Shown here in pieces: positions 17,269-26,493 of a DNA stretch of 64,000 nucleotides (positions are counted from its first letter, which is position 1; every line of letters begins with the position of its first letter). The stretch lies in contig NZ_CP035088.1 of assembly GCF_004786035.1 (NCBI RefSeq), positions 5,913,001-5,977,000 on the forward strand. Direction: 5' to 3'. The position numbers were made by a program, and so were the translations under genes. This stretch comes from Pseudomonas viciae (GTDB lineage: Bacteria > Pseudomonadota > Gammaproteobacteria > Pseudomonadales > Pseudomonadaceae). Below the pieces are notes generated by a model that searched no databases, was not told where the DNA came from, and saw nothing but the letters and a program-made list of their open reading frames with translations.

Positions 17269-19026
17269 ATGCGCGAAGCCCAGGAATTGACGTTCACCAC
17301 CCACGATGGCGTGGAATTGTTCTACCGGCACTGGCCGGCTGTCGATGCGGCGGCGGGCGAACCCCGCCAAGCTGTGTTGTTGTTTCACCGTGGTCATGAA
17401 CACTCCGGGCGCATTGCGCACCTGGTGGATGAGCTGAATTTGCCCGGCTTCGACTTTTTCGCCTGGGACGCACGAGGCCATGGCCAGTCGCCGGGTGCTC
17501 GTGGCGACAGCCCGAGTTTTGCCACCAGTGCACGGGATGTGCAGACCTTCTGCGACCACATCGGCGCGACGCATCAGATCGACGAGGCGAACATCGCCGT
17601 GGTCGCGCAAAGCGTCGGGGCGGTGATCGCGTCCACGTGGGTCCACGATTACGCGCCGCGCATTCGTTCGCTGGTGCTGGCGTCGCCGGCGTTCAAGGTC
17701 AAGCTCTACGTGCCGTTCGCTCGCTCCGGCCTGGCGCTGATGCGCAAGTTTCGCGGCAACTTTTTCGTCAACAGCTACGTCAAGGCGAAGTTCCTCAGCC
17801 ATGACCCCGAGCGCGTGGCGTCCTACGACAGCGACCCGCTGATCACCAAGGCGATTTCGGTGAACGTGCTGCTGGGTCTGTACGAAGCCGCCGACCGCGT
17901 GGTGGCCGATGCCCAGGCGATCCAGGTGCCGACGCAGCTATTGATCTCCGGTTCGGACTTTGTCGTGCACCGCAAACCCCAGGAGCAGTTCTTCGAGCGG
18001 CTGGGCAGTGTGCACAAGGAGAAGCACATCCTGCCGGGGTTCTTCCACGACACCCTCGGCGAGAAGAACCGCGCGCCGGCCATCGCCAGTGCCCGTCGCT
18101 TCATCCTGCAAAACTTTGCCCGACCATTGAACCGCCCGTCCCTGCTGGACGCCGATCGCCTGGGCGTGACCTGCGCCGAAGCCGAAACCCTGGCGACACC
18201 GCTGCCGCACAATTCGCTGCGTGACCTTTACTGGCGCATGACCCGCGCCAGCATGCGCTTTGGCAGTAAATTGTCTGCGGGTGTGAAGTTGGGCTTCGAC
18301 ACCGGGTTCGACTCCGGCAGCACCCTGGATTACGTCTACCGCAATCGCCCCACCGGCACCTCGGCCGTGGGTAAAATGATTGACCAGAACTACCTGAACT
18401 CCATCGGCTGGCGCGGTATTCGCCAGCGCAAATTGAACGTCGAGGAGCTGCTGCGCCTGGCCATGGGCAAGTTGCGCGAACAGGACCGCGAGGTGCGCAT
18501 CGTCGACATCGCCGCCGGCCATGGCCGCTACATTCTCGAAGCGCTGCAAGGCGTCAGCCCGTTGCCCGAGTCGATCCTGCTGCGCGACTACAGCGACATC
18601 AACGTGCGCGACGGCAGTGCGCTGATCGTTGAAAAAGGCTTGGGCGATATCGCCCGGTTCGTCAAAGGTGATGCCTTTGATCGCCAGGATCTGGCGGCGC
18701 TGCAGCCAAAACCGACCCTCGCCGTGGTGTCCGGTTTGTATGAGCTGTTTGCCGATAACCAGATGGTCGGCGGCTCCCTCGCCGGTTTGGCCGAAGCGGT
18801 GGAGCCGGGTGGTTTCCTGATCTACACCGGCCAGCCGTGGCACCCACAGTTGGAACTGATCGCCCGCGCCCTCACCAGCCACCGTGCTGGGCAGGCTTGG
18901 GTGATGCGTCGGCGCACGCAGGCGGAGATGGATCAACTGGTTGAGGCGGCGGGCTTCCGCAAGATCACCCTGCGGGTCGATGAATGGGGCATCTTCAGCG
19001 TTTCGCTGGCCCAGCGAGTGCAGTAA
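17269..19026 (+). CDS. Alpha/beta hydrolase - SAM methyltransferase fusion (YnbC-like)
   Basis: A 585-aa two-domain protein, the length I recall for E. coli YnbC. Residues 1-290 are an alpha/beta hydrolase of the monoacylglycerol-lipase type, with nucleophile Ser115 in VVAQSVGAV and an oxyanion-side HRGHEHS loop. Residues about 390-585 are a class I SAM methyltransferase with motif I VDIAAGHGRYILEAL. It lies 11 nt downstream of the YnbA-like gene and shares TAATG with the next, so expression is coupled. A role in deacylating and methylating a phospholipid or its head group is plausible, but no substrate is known to me. Confidence 0.9.
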   Translation: MREAQELTFTTHDGVELFYRHWPAVDAAAGEPRQAVLLFHRGHEHSGRIAHLVDELNLPGFDFFAWDARGHGQSPGARGDSPSFATSARDVQTFCDHIGATHQIDEANIAVVAQSVGAVIASTWVHDYAPRIRSLVLASPAFKVKLYVPFARSGLALMRKFRGNFFVNSYVKAKFLSHDPERVASYDSDPLITKAISVNVLLGLYEAADRVVADAQAIQVPTQLLISGSDFVVHRKPQEQFFERLGSVHKEKHILPGFFHDTLGEKNRAPAIASARRFILQNFARPLNRPSLLDADRLGVTCAEAETLATPLPHNSLRDLYWRMTRASMRFGSKLSAGVKLGFDTGFDSGSTLDYVYRNRPTGTSAVGKMIDQNYLNSIGWRGIRQRKLNVEELLRLAMGKLREQDREVRIVDIAAGHGRYILEALQGVSPLPESILLRDYSDINVRDGSALIVEKGLGDIARFVKGDAFDRQDLAALQPKPTLAVVSGLYELFADNQMVGGSLAGLAEAVEPGGFLIYTGQPWHPQLELIARALTSHRAGQAWVMRRRTQAEMDQLVEAAGFRKITLRVDEWGIFSVSLAQRVQ

Positions 19027-20369
19027 TGAGCGCCGTCATCGCCCCGGCCCGCGAGACCGGTCTGCTGAAACCGGCGGTGCTCTGGTTACTGCTGTTGGCA
19101 CCGCTGTTTTTCAGCACCTATGGCTTCGCCACCTGGGTCACCTCCCAGCGTGACGACGTCGGCACGCTGGTGTTCGCCTGGGAAAGCCACATGCCGTTCA
19201 TGGCCTGGACCATCGTGCCGTATTGGTCGATCGATCTGCTGTACGGCCTGTCCCTGCTGTTGCCCACCAGCCGCGCCGAACTCAAGCGCCACGCCTTGCG
19301 CCTGCTCACGGCCCAGGTGATTGCGGTCAGTTGCTTTCTGCTCTGGCCGCTGCGCTTTACCTTCCCCCGCCCGGAAATGGACGGGGTGTTTGGTTGGTTG
19401 TTTGAAGTGCTGGCGGGCTTCGACAAGCCGTTCAACCAGGCACCGTCGCTGCACATCGCGTTGCTGGTGGTGCTTTGGGTTTGTTATCAGCGGCATCTGC
19501 AGGGGTTCTGGCGTTGGCTGATGCACGGTTGGTTCGCGCTGATTGGTGTGTCGGTGCTGACCACTTATCAACATCACTTTATTGACCTGCCGACGGGTGC
19601 GTTGGCCGGTTGGTTGTGTGTGTGGTTGTGGCCGTTGGATCGGCCGAGTCCGCTGAAAACTGCCCGTCTGACGTCGGACCGTACTCGCCTGCAATTAGCG
19701 TTGCGCTATGGTTTAGGGGCTGCGGCGTTTTTCACGTTGGCGTTTGCCTTTGGCGGCGCGTGGCTCTGGTTGATCTGGCCGGCGGTGGCGGTGCTGTTGG
19801 TGGCGCTGAATTACCTGGTGTTTGACGCGAGTGGGTTTCAGAAGCGTGAAGACGGTCGGCTGAGCCCGGCGGCGCGTTGGTTGCTGGCGCCTTATCTGGC
19901 GGCGGCGTGGATCAATTCCCGTTGGTGGACGCGCCAGCATCCGCAGCCGGATCAGGTGGCGGATGGCGTCTGGCTCGGGCGCATTCCCACGCCGATGGAG
20001 CTGAAGGACAGCGCGTTTCGCGGGGTGCTCGATCTCTGCGCCGAATTGTCCATCGACAGCACGGGTGTTGCTTATCGCTCGTTACCGGTGCTCGATTTGA
20101 CGACGCCGACGCCCGAGCAGTGCCTGAGGGCTGCACAGCTTATTGAAAACCTGCGTCAGCAGGGCCCGGTGCTGGTCTGCTGCGCCTTGGGTTATTCGCG
20201 TAGTGCCACGGCGGTGGTCGCCTGGTTGTTGCACAGTGGTCGGGCGGCGAGTGTTGATGCGGCTATCGTACAAATCCAGCGCGCCCGCCCGCACATTGTC
20301 TTGCATGCAGCACATCGTCGGGCGTTGGAGCCGTTATCCACAAGCCGGGAGAATGTCCATGATCACTGA
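19026..20369 (+). CDS. PAP2 - dual-specificity phosphatase membrane protein (YnbD-like)
   Basis: A 447-aa membrane protein. The N-terminal half is a PAP2-type lipid phosphatase with six or so membrane helices and the weakly kept sites QAPSLHIAL and TTYQHHFIDLPTG. The C-terminal 140 residues are a dual-specificity/tyrosine phosphatase domain with the CX5R loop CALGYSRSA (the usual preceding His is Cys). The ATG at 19026 overlaps the previous stop (TAATG). It probably removes phosphate from a lipid intermediate made by the operon. The same fusion is found in E. coli YnbD, from memory. Confidence 0.9.
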   Translation: MSAVIAPARETGLLKPAVLWLLLLAPLFFSTYGFATWVTSQRDDVGTLVFAWESHMPFMAWTIVPYWSIDLLYGLSLLLPTSRAELKRHALRLLTAQVIAVSCFLLWPLRFTFPRPEMDGVFGWLFEVLAGFDKPFNQAPSLHIALLVVLWVCYQRHLQGFWRWLMHGWFALIGVSVLTTYQHHFIDLPTGALAGWLCVWLWPLDRPSPLKTARLTSDRTRLQLALRYGLGAAAFFTLAFAFGGAWLWLIWPAVAVLLVALNYLVFDASGFQKREDGRLSPAARWLLAPYLAAAWINSRWWTRQHPQPDQVADGVWLGRIPTPMELKDSAFRGVLDLCAELSIDSTGVAYRSLPVLDLTTPTPEQCLRAAQLIENLRQQGPVLVCCALGYSRSATAVVAWLLHSGRAASVDAAIVQIQRARPHIVLHAAHRRALEPLSTSRENVHDH

Positions 20370-20814
20370 TATGGAACTGCACACCGTGGCGAGCCTGTTG
20401 CGTCGCGGTCAATCGCTGGATCAGCTGTCCACCGGGTTGACGCTGCTGGCGGTGCTGCTCGGATTGGGGCAGTGGTTGGTGGGGGTTATCGATCCGTGGC
20501 TGCTGTTGTTGAGCGCCGTGCTGTTTGTTCTCGGTTTGCTGGAAAAATACTGGGCGTTGCGCGTGGCCTTTGATGCCGATCTGTTTCAGCGCATGGCTGA
20601 CAGCAGCCAATCCCTGGCCGAGCGCACCTACACATTGGATCAAGCCCTCACTTCGCTTGGCCTGCAACCGGCCGAACGCGCCGGCCGCCTCTGGACTGAA
20701 CGCCGGCATGGCGCGTTGTTGCTGCTGCGCCGGCAATCGCGGCTGCTGGCCGCACAAGTTGTCTTGACGCTGGGCTTCATCCTGGCCAGCCCCTGGCTAG
20801 CCTTTTCAGGATAA
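20359..20814 (+). CDS. Small membrane protein of the lipid operon
   Basis: A 151-aa protein with two hydrophobic hairpin segments near residues 20-60 and a third near the C terminus, joined by a soluble helical stretch. I do not recognise the family. The ATG at 20359 is chosen because GGGAG lies 8 nt before it; the ATG at 20353 is too close to that SD. It overlaps the end of the phosphatase gene by 11 bp and is followed by the acyltransferase gene after 9 nt, so it belongs to the operon. It has no counterpart in E. coli ynbABCD that I know of. Confidence 0.75.
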   Translation: MITDMELHTVASLLRRGQSLDQLSTGLTLLAVLLGLGQWLVGVIDPWLLLLSAVLFVLGLLEKYWALRVAFDADLFQRMADSSQSLAERTYTLDQALTSLGLQPAERAGRLWTERRHGALLLLRRQSRLLAAQVVLTLGFILASPWLAFSG

Positions 20815-20823
20815 GGAATCCTC

Positions 20824-21444
20824 ATGTTCGAACCCGTAGTCGCTAACCTCATCACCTCCGCCGCCCGCATGGTCACGGGCGCTCGCAGCCTGTGGCTCGG
20901 CTGCGCGCCGACGCAGGTGCAACGGATCTACTTCGCCAACCACAGCAGCCACGGTGACTTCGTGCTGCTCTGGGCTTCGCTGCCGCCGGCGCTGCGCAAG
21001 CTGACCCGGCCGGTCGCGGGCGCCGATTACTGGCAAACCAGCCCAGTGCGGCGCTACATCATCAACCGGGTGTTCAACGGCGTGCTGGTGGACCGCGAGC
21101 GCAAGGATCCAGGCTACAGCCCATTGCAACCGATGCTCGATGCCCTGGAGAACGGCGATTCGCTGATCATTTTTCCCGAGGGCACGCGCAATCCGGAGGA
21201 AGGCTTGCTGCCGTTCAAGAGCGGGATCTACCACTTGATGAAAGCTCATCCCGAGGTCGAGGTGATCCCGGTGTGGATCGCCAACCTCAACCGCGTCATG
21301 CCCAAAGGACGGGTCTTGCCTCTGCCGCTGTTATGCACCACCAGTTTCGGCGCGCCGCTGTGCATCGAAGAAGGTGAAAGCAAAGAGCAATTTCTTGAAC
21401 GCAGCCGCGCTGCGCTGCTGGCACTGGCCCCGGAGCACGTCTGA
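20824..21444 (+). CDS. 1-acyl-glycerol-3-phosphate acyltransferase-like (PlsC family)
   Basis: A 206-aa PlsC-family acyltransferase. The HX4D catalytic box is His40 to Asp45 in NHSSHGD, and the substrate-binding FPEGTR motif is at about 117-122. It would transfer an acyl chain to a lysophospholipid or similar acceptor at the inner membrane. It lies within the lipid operon, one base ahead of the CDP-diglyceride synthase gene, so it may make the phosphatidate that the next enzyme activates. SD AAGGA lies upstream of the ATG. Confidence 0.92.
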   Translation: MFEPVVANLITSAARMVTGARSLWLGCAPTQVQRIYFANHSSHGDFVLLWASLPPALRKLTRPVAGADYWQTSPVRRYIINRVFNGVLVDRERKDPGYSPLQPMLDALENGDSLIIFPEGTRNPEEGLLPFKSGIYHLMKAHPEVEVIPVWIANLNRVMPKGRVLPLPLLCTTSFGAPLCIEEGESKEQFLERSRAALLALAPEHV

Positions 21445-21445
21445 C

Positions 21446-22378
21446 ATGGATCGATATACCCTGATGTTGTTTGGCGGGATCGGCGCGATTTTGCTGCTGG
21501 CTTCGCTGGTTGGTTTCATTCTCAAGCTGCGCACCAAAGGCGCGCCGAACTCGGTCATCGAAAACCTCAACGCCCGGATCAACGCCTGGTGGATCATGGT
21601 GCTGGTGATCGGCATTGCGTTCTGGCTCGGCAACGCGGCAGTGATCTTGTTGTTCTACGCCGTGTCGTTCTACGCCTTGCGCGAGTTCCTGACCCTGACA
21701 CCGACCCGGCGCAGTGACTATCCGGCGTTGGTGGCGGCGTTCTACCTGGCGCTGCCGCTGCAATACCTGCTGATTTACTACGACTGGTACGGTCTGTTCT
21801 CGATCTTCATCCCGGTGTATGTGTTCCTGCTGCTGCCGATCCTGGCGTCCCTGGGCGGCGACAGTACGCACTTTTTGGAGCGAGCTTCCAAGGTCCAGTG
21901 GGGCTTGATGATCGCGGTGTTCTGCATCTCCTTCGTCCCGGCCTTGCTGACGCTGGATATCGCCGGTTTTGAAGGGCGCAACCTGTTGCTGATCGCTTAC
22001 CTGGTGATCGTGGTGCAGCTGTCGGATGTGCTGCAGTACGTGTGCGGCAAGTTGTTCGGCAAACACAAAATCGCGCCGAACCTGTCGCCCTCAAAAACCG
22101 TGGAGGGCTTTGTCGGCGGCATTTTCCTGGCCTCGCTGATCGGTGGCGCGCTGTGGTGGATCACGCCGTTCAATCCGTGGCAGTCGTTCCTCATCGCCTT
22201 GCTGATCAACCTGCTGGGCTTTGCCGGTGGCATCGTCATGTCGGCGATCAAGCGCGACCGCGGTGTGAAGGACTGGGGCCACATGATCGAAGGCCACGGC
22301 GGCATGCTCGACCGATTGGACTCGGTGTGCTTCGCTGCGCCGATTTTCTTCCACCTGGTGCGGTACTGGTGGACCTGA
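21446..22378 (+). CDS. Phosphatidate cytidylyltransferase (CdsA/YnbB family)
   Basis: A 310-aa membrane enzyme that makes CDP-diacylglycerol from phosphatidate and CTP. Eight or so membrane helices are followed by the CdsA signature, seen as SPSKTVEGFVGG and GVKDWG...GHGGMLDRLDS. The ATG at 21446 follows the acyltransferase stop by one base; an upstream in-frame start inside that gene was rejected. As the last gene of the operon it supplies the activated lipid for the CDP-alcohol transferase encoded first. It is a paralogue of the housekeeping CdsA, which normally sits beside dxr and is not here. Confidence 0.93.
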   Translation: MDRYTLMLFGGIGAILLLASLVGFILKLRTKGAPNSVIENLNARINAWWIMVLVIGIAFWLGNAAVILLFYAVSFYALREFLTLTPTRRSDYPALVAAFYLALPLQYLLIYYDWYGLFSIFIPVYVFLLLPILASLGGDSTHFLERASKVQWGLMIAVFCISFVPALLTLDIAGFEGRNLLLIAYLVIVVQLSDVLQYVCGKLFGKHKIAPNLSPSKTVEGFVGGIFLASLIGGALWWITPFNPWQSFLIALLINLLGFAGGIVMSAIKRDRGVKDWGHMIEGHGGMLDRLDSVCFAAPIFFHLVRYWWT

Positions 22379-22402
22379 GAAAGTCTGTGGCGAACACCTA
22401 AA

Positions 22403-22430
22403 CCTGTGGGAGCAAGCTCGCTCCCACAGG
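22403..22430. repeat. Compact REP hairpin
   Basis: 11-bp arms (cctgtgggagc / gctcccacagg) with a 6-nt loop, between the convergent lipid and PspA-type operons; it may help end both transcripts. Confidence 0.75.
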
Positions 22431-22465
22431 GGGTCAGTGCTTAACCCACAGCTGTGTGCAGGCAA

Positions 22466-23623
22466 TCAGTCAAGGATCAGATGCGGCAAGAACCGGCTCG
22501 AATCCTTGGTGATCAAGCTGTTGTCTTCCCGCACGCCAATGCCCGCCGCCTGGTCGCCGATGACCCAGGAACCGATCAGCGTGTAGCTGTCGTCAAACTT
22601 CGGCAACGGCGCGAATTCCTGGAGGATGAACGGCGCGTCGGTGTAGGGGCCATCTTCTTTGACGATCAGGCCATCCGCGGTTTGCAACTCGATGTTGGCA
22701 CCTTCCCGGGAAAAGAACGGCTTGCGCACCCAGCCCTTGGGCACGGCTTCGCCCGGCTCAGTGTCCAGGTGGGCCGCTAGCAGGTTCGGGTGACCTTTGT
22801 TGAACTCCCACAGCAACGGCAGGATGCCTTTGTTGGAGATGATCGACTTCCAGGCTGGCTCGAAAAACTGCGTATCGCACTCGGCAATCGCTGCGCCGAA
22901 GGGCTCATGGAAGATGAACTCCCAGGCATGCAGCTTGAACAGGTGCGGAATCCAGCGCTCTTCCAGATCGACGAAACGTCCTTCACTGTTGAGACCGATG
23001 TCCTCGATATCGATGTGCCGCGATTCGATACCGACTTTCTCCGCGATCAACCGCAAGTAGTCCGTGGTGCCCTTGTCTTCCACCGAGCCTTTCATCGAGG
23101 CGAAATAAAACGGCTCCTTGAGCTGCAACTGGGCAAAGGCCTGGTGCAGCTTGGTGTCGATGCTGTTGAACTGGTCAGCATGCTTGGGCAACAAGCCGCG
23201 CTCGATGCACTGCTCCAGCCAACCCCACTGGAACGCCGCCGCCTCGTACAGGCTGGTCGGCGTGTCGTAGTTGAGCTCCAGCAGCTTGGCAGGGCCCATG
23301 CCGTTGTAGGAGAAATCCATGCGCCCATACAAGTGCGGGTGGCCTTCGAGCCATGAAGTGCGCACCAGGTCGAAGAACGGCGCGGGAATGCTCAGGCGCT
23401 CCAGCAATTCTTCGCTCTGCACCACCCGGGCCACCAGGTCCATGCACATGTCATGGATCTCAGTGGTCGGGTCTTCCAGGTCGTTCTCGATCTGCTTGAG
23501 CGTGAACTGGTAGTACGCGCGCTCGTCCCAATAGGGTTCGCCGTCGATGGTGTGGAACAGAAAGCCGAGATGCTCGGCCGTCTGTTTCCAGTCATGACGT
23601 TCGGCGCAATGGATTTTCTTCAT
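22466..23623 (-). CDS. Glutathionylspermidine synthase-like ATP-grasp protein (YgiC/YjfC)
   Basis: A 385-aa protein matching the size of E. coli YgiC and YjfC. It has the C-terminal ATP-grasp synthetase domain of glutathionylspermidine synthase (blocks ELNYDTPTSLYEAAAFQWGW, KLHAWEFIF and PFFSREGANI) but no N-terminal amidase, so it could ligate but not hydrolyse. Glutathionylspermidine synthesis has not been shown for this subfamily to my knowledge. It is the last gene of the operon, 12 nt after the DUF1190 lipoprotein, the same pairing as ygiBC. Confidence 0.92.
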   Translation of the reverse strand: MKKIHCAERHDWKQTAEHLGFLFHTIDGEPYWDERAYYQFTLKQIENDLEDPTTEIHDMCMDLVARVVQSEELLERLSIPAPFFDLVRTSWLEGHPHLYGRMDFSYNGMGPAKLLELNYDTPTSLYEAAAFQWGWLEQCIERGLLPKHADQFNSIDTKLHQAFAQLQLKEPFYFASMKGSVEDKGTTDYLRLIAEKVGIESRHIDIEDIGLNSEGRFVDLEERWIPHLFKLHAWEFIFHEPFGAAIAECDTQFFEPAWKSIISNKGILPLLWEFNKGHPNLLAAHLDTEPGEAVPKGWVRKPFFSREGANIELQTADGLIVKEDGPYTDAPFILQEFAPLPKFDDSYTLIGSWVIGDQAAGIGVREDNSLITKDSSRFLPHLILD

Positions 23624-23635
23624 GGCGCTGGTTCC

Positions 23636-24340
23636 TCAACCGCCGGAGCTGCTCGAACCGCCCCAACCGCTGCGGGCGCTGGACTTGCTGCCGAAGCCGC
23701 CACGGGAGGTGGATGAGGCAACGGACATCGGCTTGCTGCTGGACTTGATGGAGTCGGTGTAGCTGCCGTATCGCGCCTGGTTGGATTTGGTGAACGTCGA
23801 GCCTGTCGACACCCGCTGGCTGAGCGTGGAGGAGCCGAAGCTGCCACGATCATCGCGGTAACGGTAGACCGGCTCGGAGAAATAGCTGTTGCGGTTGCTG
23901 CTCAGCATGTTGCCGATCAGCAGTCCAGTCAGCAGGTTGCTGAAACCTCCACCGGAACTCATCGCTTCCGAGGCCGGCAATTGGGCCTTGGCCGCGTCCA
24001 CTTCGGACTGCGTGACCTCGCCCTCGGCGCTCAGTTCGAAACCACCCAGCTTGGGGATGAACTTGCCGGCGGAGTCCTGCTGGCACCAATCGGGGACAAA
24101 ATCGGCATCGCAATCGGCCTGGTTGTCATACACCGGCGCAATGCGACGATGCTCGGTCATGGCAGTCATGTAGGCGTCAGCACAAATGTCTACCGGCAGC
24201 TTTTCATCGACGCATTGCTGCACGGACTGGAAGTTGTACTTCTTTTTCAACTCGTAGGTTTTTTCCGTCGGCCCGCAGCCTGATATCGCCATGGCGACCG
24301 ACGCGGCCAGCGAAAGCTGAACGTACTTGCTTCGTTTCAT
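23636..24340 (-). CDS. DUF1190 lipoprotein (YgiB/YjfM-like)
   Basis: A 234-aa predicted outer-membrane or periplasmic lipoprotein. The signal peptide ends in the lipobox AISGC (Cys22). The mature part has a Cys-containing DUF1190 region (QQCVDEKLPVDICADAY, then CDADFVPDWCQQ) and a long low-complexity C terminus rich in Ser and Gly. It lies between the DUF350 gene (19 nt) and the ATP-grasp gene (12 nt). The function is unknown; the constant pairing with a glutathionylspermidine-synthase-like protein suggests a shared envelope role. Confidence 0.92.
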   Translation of the reverse strand: MKRSKYVQLSLAASVAMAISGCGPTEKTYELKKKYNFQSVQQCVDEKLPVDICADAYMTAMTEHRRIAPVYDNQADCDADFVPDWCQQDSAGKFIPKLGGFELSAEGEVTQSEVDAAKAQLPASEAMSSGGGFSNLLTGLLIGNMLSSNRNSYFSEPVYRYRDDRGSFGSSTLSQRVSTGSTFTKSNQARYGSYTDSIKSSSKPMSVASSTSRGGFGSKSSARSGWGGSSSSGG

Positions 24341-24359
24341 CGGGTTCTCCGTGGCGCAA

Positions 24360-24788
24360 TCAGTTCGTGGTAGGCGTCATGCACGCGGCGTTCAACATGC
24401 CGACGCTGATGGCCACGGCGGCGATGTAGATACCGGCGGCGATTTCACCGTTCTTGATACGCGCGGAAGCGCCCTTGAGCACCAGGCTGGTGACCAGGAA
24501 CGCCAGCAACTGGACGACAGCGGCGATCACCGCCCAGACGACGAAGTCCAGCATGCTGATCGAATAGGCAATCACGTTGCTGGCCGGAATGGCGAAACCG
24601 ATAAGGGCACCGCTCAGGGCGATGGCCGCAGCCACGTTGCCCGAGCGGATCAGTTCGAACTCTTTGTGCGGCGTGACATGGATGTAGATGAACTGGAACA
24701 GGGCGAACAGCACGGCGGCGCCGAGGATGTACAAAACGAAGCCGAACACGGCGGCCTTGTTCAGGGAAATGGAGAGCGCTTCAAGCAT
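24360..24788 (-). CDS. DUF350 membrane protein (YjfL-like)
   Basis: A 142-aa integral membrane protein with four predicted helices in two similar halves, each a DUF350 unit. It lies in a tight minus-strand operon, 15 nt after the DUF2491 gene and 19 nt before the DUF1190 gene. The family recurs in PspA-linked operons, as in E. coli yjfIJKLMC. The biochemical role is unknown. Confidence 0.92.
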   Translation of the reverse strand: MLEALSISLNKAAVFGFVLYILGAAVLFALFQFIYIHVTPHKEFELIRSGNVAAAIALSGALIGFAIPASNVIAYSISMLDFVVWAVIAAVVQLLAFLVTSLVLKGASARIKNGEIAAGIYIAAVAISVGMLNAACMTPTTN

Positions 24789-24803
24789 GGACTTCTTCCT
24801 TAT

Positions 24804-25472
24804 TCAAAGAGTGTTCAGGTCAGTGGTGTACAGCGAAATACCCAGCGAAGTGCTCAGGCTGACAGTGCCTTCGGCGTCCTCTTCAACGGAGAACAACAGG
24901 AACTCCCGGCGGTCCGTCAGGCCGGTGTCGCGGGCATACAGCATCGAACGGTGCTCGACGCTGTAGGACTCATCCGGATTGCTCACGCGTTCGCTCAACG
25001 CCACCAGTTCGGTCTGGCCCGCCTCGGTGCCCCATTCGCGGGTGTACTCGACACCGTTGTGGGTGTAGGTCGGCAGGCCGATCAGGCTTTCAGGGCCGGC
25101 CAGCCGGCGCAATTCCGCTTCACTGTTGAGGGTGACGTAGCTGAGGTAGTTGAACAGGATCACCGACTCGACCTGTCCGGCGACGTCGCCGCTGGTGTGC
25201 ACTTGCAGCCAGTAGTCTTCGTCGTTCATGTAATAGCGCGACAACCAGCTCGACTGTCCGAGGTCGACGACGCCCATGCTCCAGATCTGCTGGGAACCGG
25301 GGATGACCACGGTGCTGTTGCCATCGAGCAACAACTTCAGCGTGGCGTCGAACATGACCCCTTTGCCGGATGCCAGGCCCAGCGGCCCACTGATGGGCAG
25401 GCTATTGCTGGCGGTCGAGTGCTTGTTCGAGTTCGGGGCCTCAAGCCCCATCAACTGTTTAAACCATCCCAT
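24804..25472 (-). CDS. DUF2491 protein (YjfK-like)
   Basis: A 222-aa soluble protein without signal peptide or membrane helix, matching the DUF2491 family (YjfK). The start at 25472 (MGWFKQLMG) has AAGGAA upstream and overlaps the end of the channel gene by 14 bp; an upstream in-frame start at 25517 lies wholly within that gene and was rejected. It contains blocks such as GVMFDATLKLLLDG and the C-terminal REFLLFSVEEDAEG. The function is unknown; it is always found in this operon type as far as I remember. Confidence 0.88.
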   Translation of the reverse strand: MGWFKQLMGLEAPNSNKHSTASNSLPISGPLGLASGKGVMFDATLKLLLDGNSTVVIPGSQQIWSMGVVDLGQSSWLSRYYMNDEDYWLQVHTSGDVAGQVESVILFNYLSYVTLNSEAELRRLAGPESLIGLPTYTHNGVEYTREWGTEAGQTELVALSERVSNPDESYSVEHRSMLYARDTGLTDRREFLLFSVEEDAEGTVSLSTSLGISLYTTDLNTL

Positions 25473-26493
25473 GGGTGATTTCCTTGAGACGCGTGGCGGC
25501 GATGTAGAAGAGCTCACCGCCCTCGACGCGCGTGGTGCCGGGCGGGTTGATCGACGGGTGTCGGGCGCCTTTGGCGCGGTAGCCGATGAGTGTAGCGTTG
25601 TGCTGTTCTTTCATCCGCGCGTAGAGATCGCCAAATGTGGCTTCAAACGCCTCGGGCAGTTTCATCAGGTATTGAGTGGCGCCTTGGCCCACGCAGAGCA
25701 ATTCATTGATGACCACTGACGAGCCGGGATCCTGGGAGGCGCGCACCAACATTTCGATGGCCATGCTGGAGGTGCACTCCAGGGTCGGCGCATAGGCGCT
25801 GGCAAGGGCGGCGATCTCACTGTCATTGAAGTGGGCGACCACATGCCCGGTTGGGCCCAGTTGATTGACCGCCAGCACGGTGGCCAGGGTCATGTCGTCG
25901 GAGTGGGTTCGCACCAGGACGCGCTCGGCGCCGGGTACGCCGGCACGCTGCAACAGTGCCACAGAGGACAGGCTTTCGCCTTTGATGAACGTCGCCTTGC
26001 CCGGCATCGGGTTTTCTTCAAGATCGCAATCGCAGATGACGATCAGGTTGTCATTGGAGGTTTCGTCCTGCAGCAGCAATTCGATGACCCGCTCGCTGGA
26101 GGCGCCCTCCCAGCCGATGAGAACGGTGTGGCCGACCTTGCCGGTGAAATCGCCTTTGCCCTTCATGCCTTTTCTCCATACATCGATGACGCTGCTGGTG
26201 GTTTTGCCGATGGCTGCCGTCAGCAGCGCAATGCCCCCGAGCATGACCCAGGTGGCCACGAAAACTCGTCCCGCCGCTGTCTGAGGCGCGAGATCGCCGT
26301 AGCCGACGGTGAGCGTGGTGGTGAGATAGAAGTAGGTAAATGTGGCGGCGGCAATCAAGTGTTGCTCGCCCAACAGCACCAGGCCGATCCAGGCCGTGGC
26401 CAGGTGCACGCCCAACGCAATGGCCAGGCCCGCCCAGCCGAAACGATGGAAGAAGGACGAAGCGTACGTGCGCAACAATAGGAAAATCGACAT
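25459..26493 (-). CDS. Potassium channel with TrkA-N regulatory domain
   Basis: A 344-aa two-helix potassium channel: TM1 at about 20-42, pore loop with the selectivity filter TVGYGD at 62-67, TM2 at about 76-95, then a Rossmann-type RCK/TrkA-N domain (HTVLIGWEGASSERVIELL) that senses nucleotide or ions. Such channels set membrane potential or potassium efflux. It lies inside a yjf-type operon, overlapping the DUF2491 gene. E. coli yjfIJKLMC lacks this gene, so it is an addition in this lineage. A 265-nt gap upstream leaves room for a separate promoter. Confidence 0.93.
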   Translation of the reverse strand: MSIFLLLRTYASSFFHRFGWAGLAIALGVHLATAWIGLVLLGEQHLIAAATFTYFYLTTTLTVGYGDLAPQTAAGRVFVATWVMLGGIALLTAAIGKTTSSVIDVWRKGMKGKGDFTGKVGHTVLIGWEGASSERVIELLLQDETSNDNLIVICDCDLEENPMPGKATFIKGESLSSVALLQRAGVPGAERVLVRTHSDDMTLATVLAVNQLGPTGHVVAHFNDSEIAALASAYAPTLECTSSMAIEMLVRASQDPGSSVVINELLCVGQGATQYLMKLPEAFEATFGDLYARMKEQHNATLIGYRAKGARHPSINPPGTTRVEGGELFYIAATRLKEITHGMV

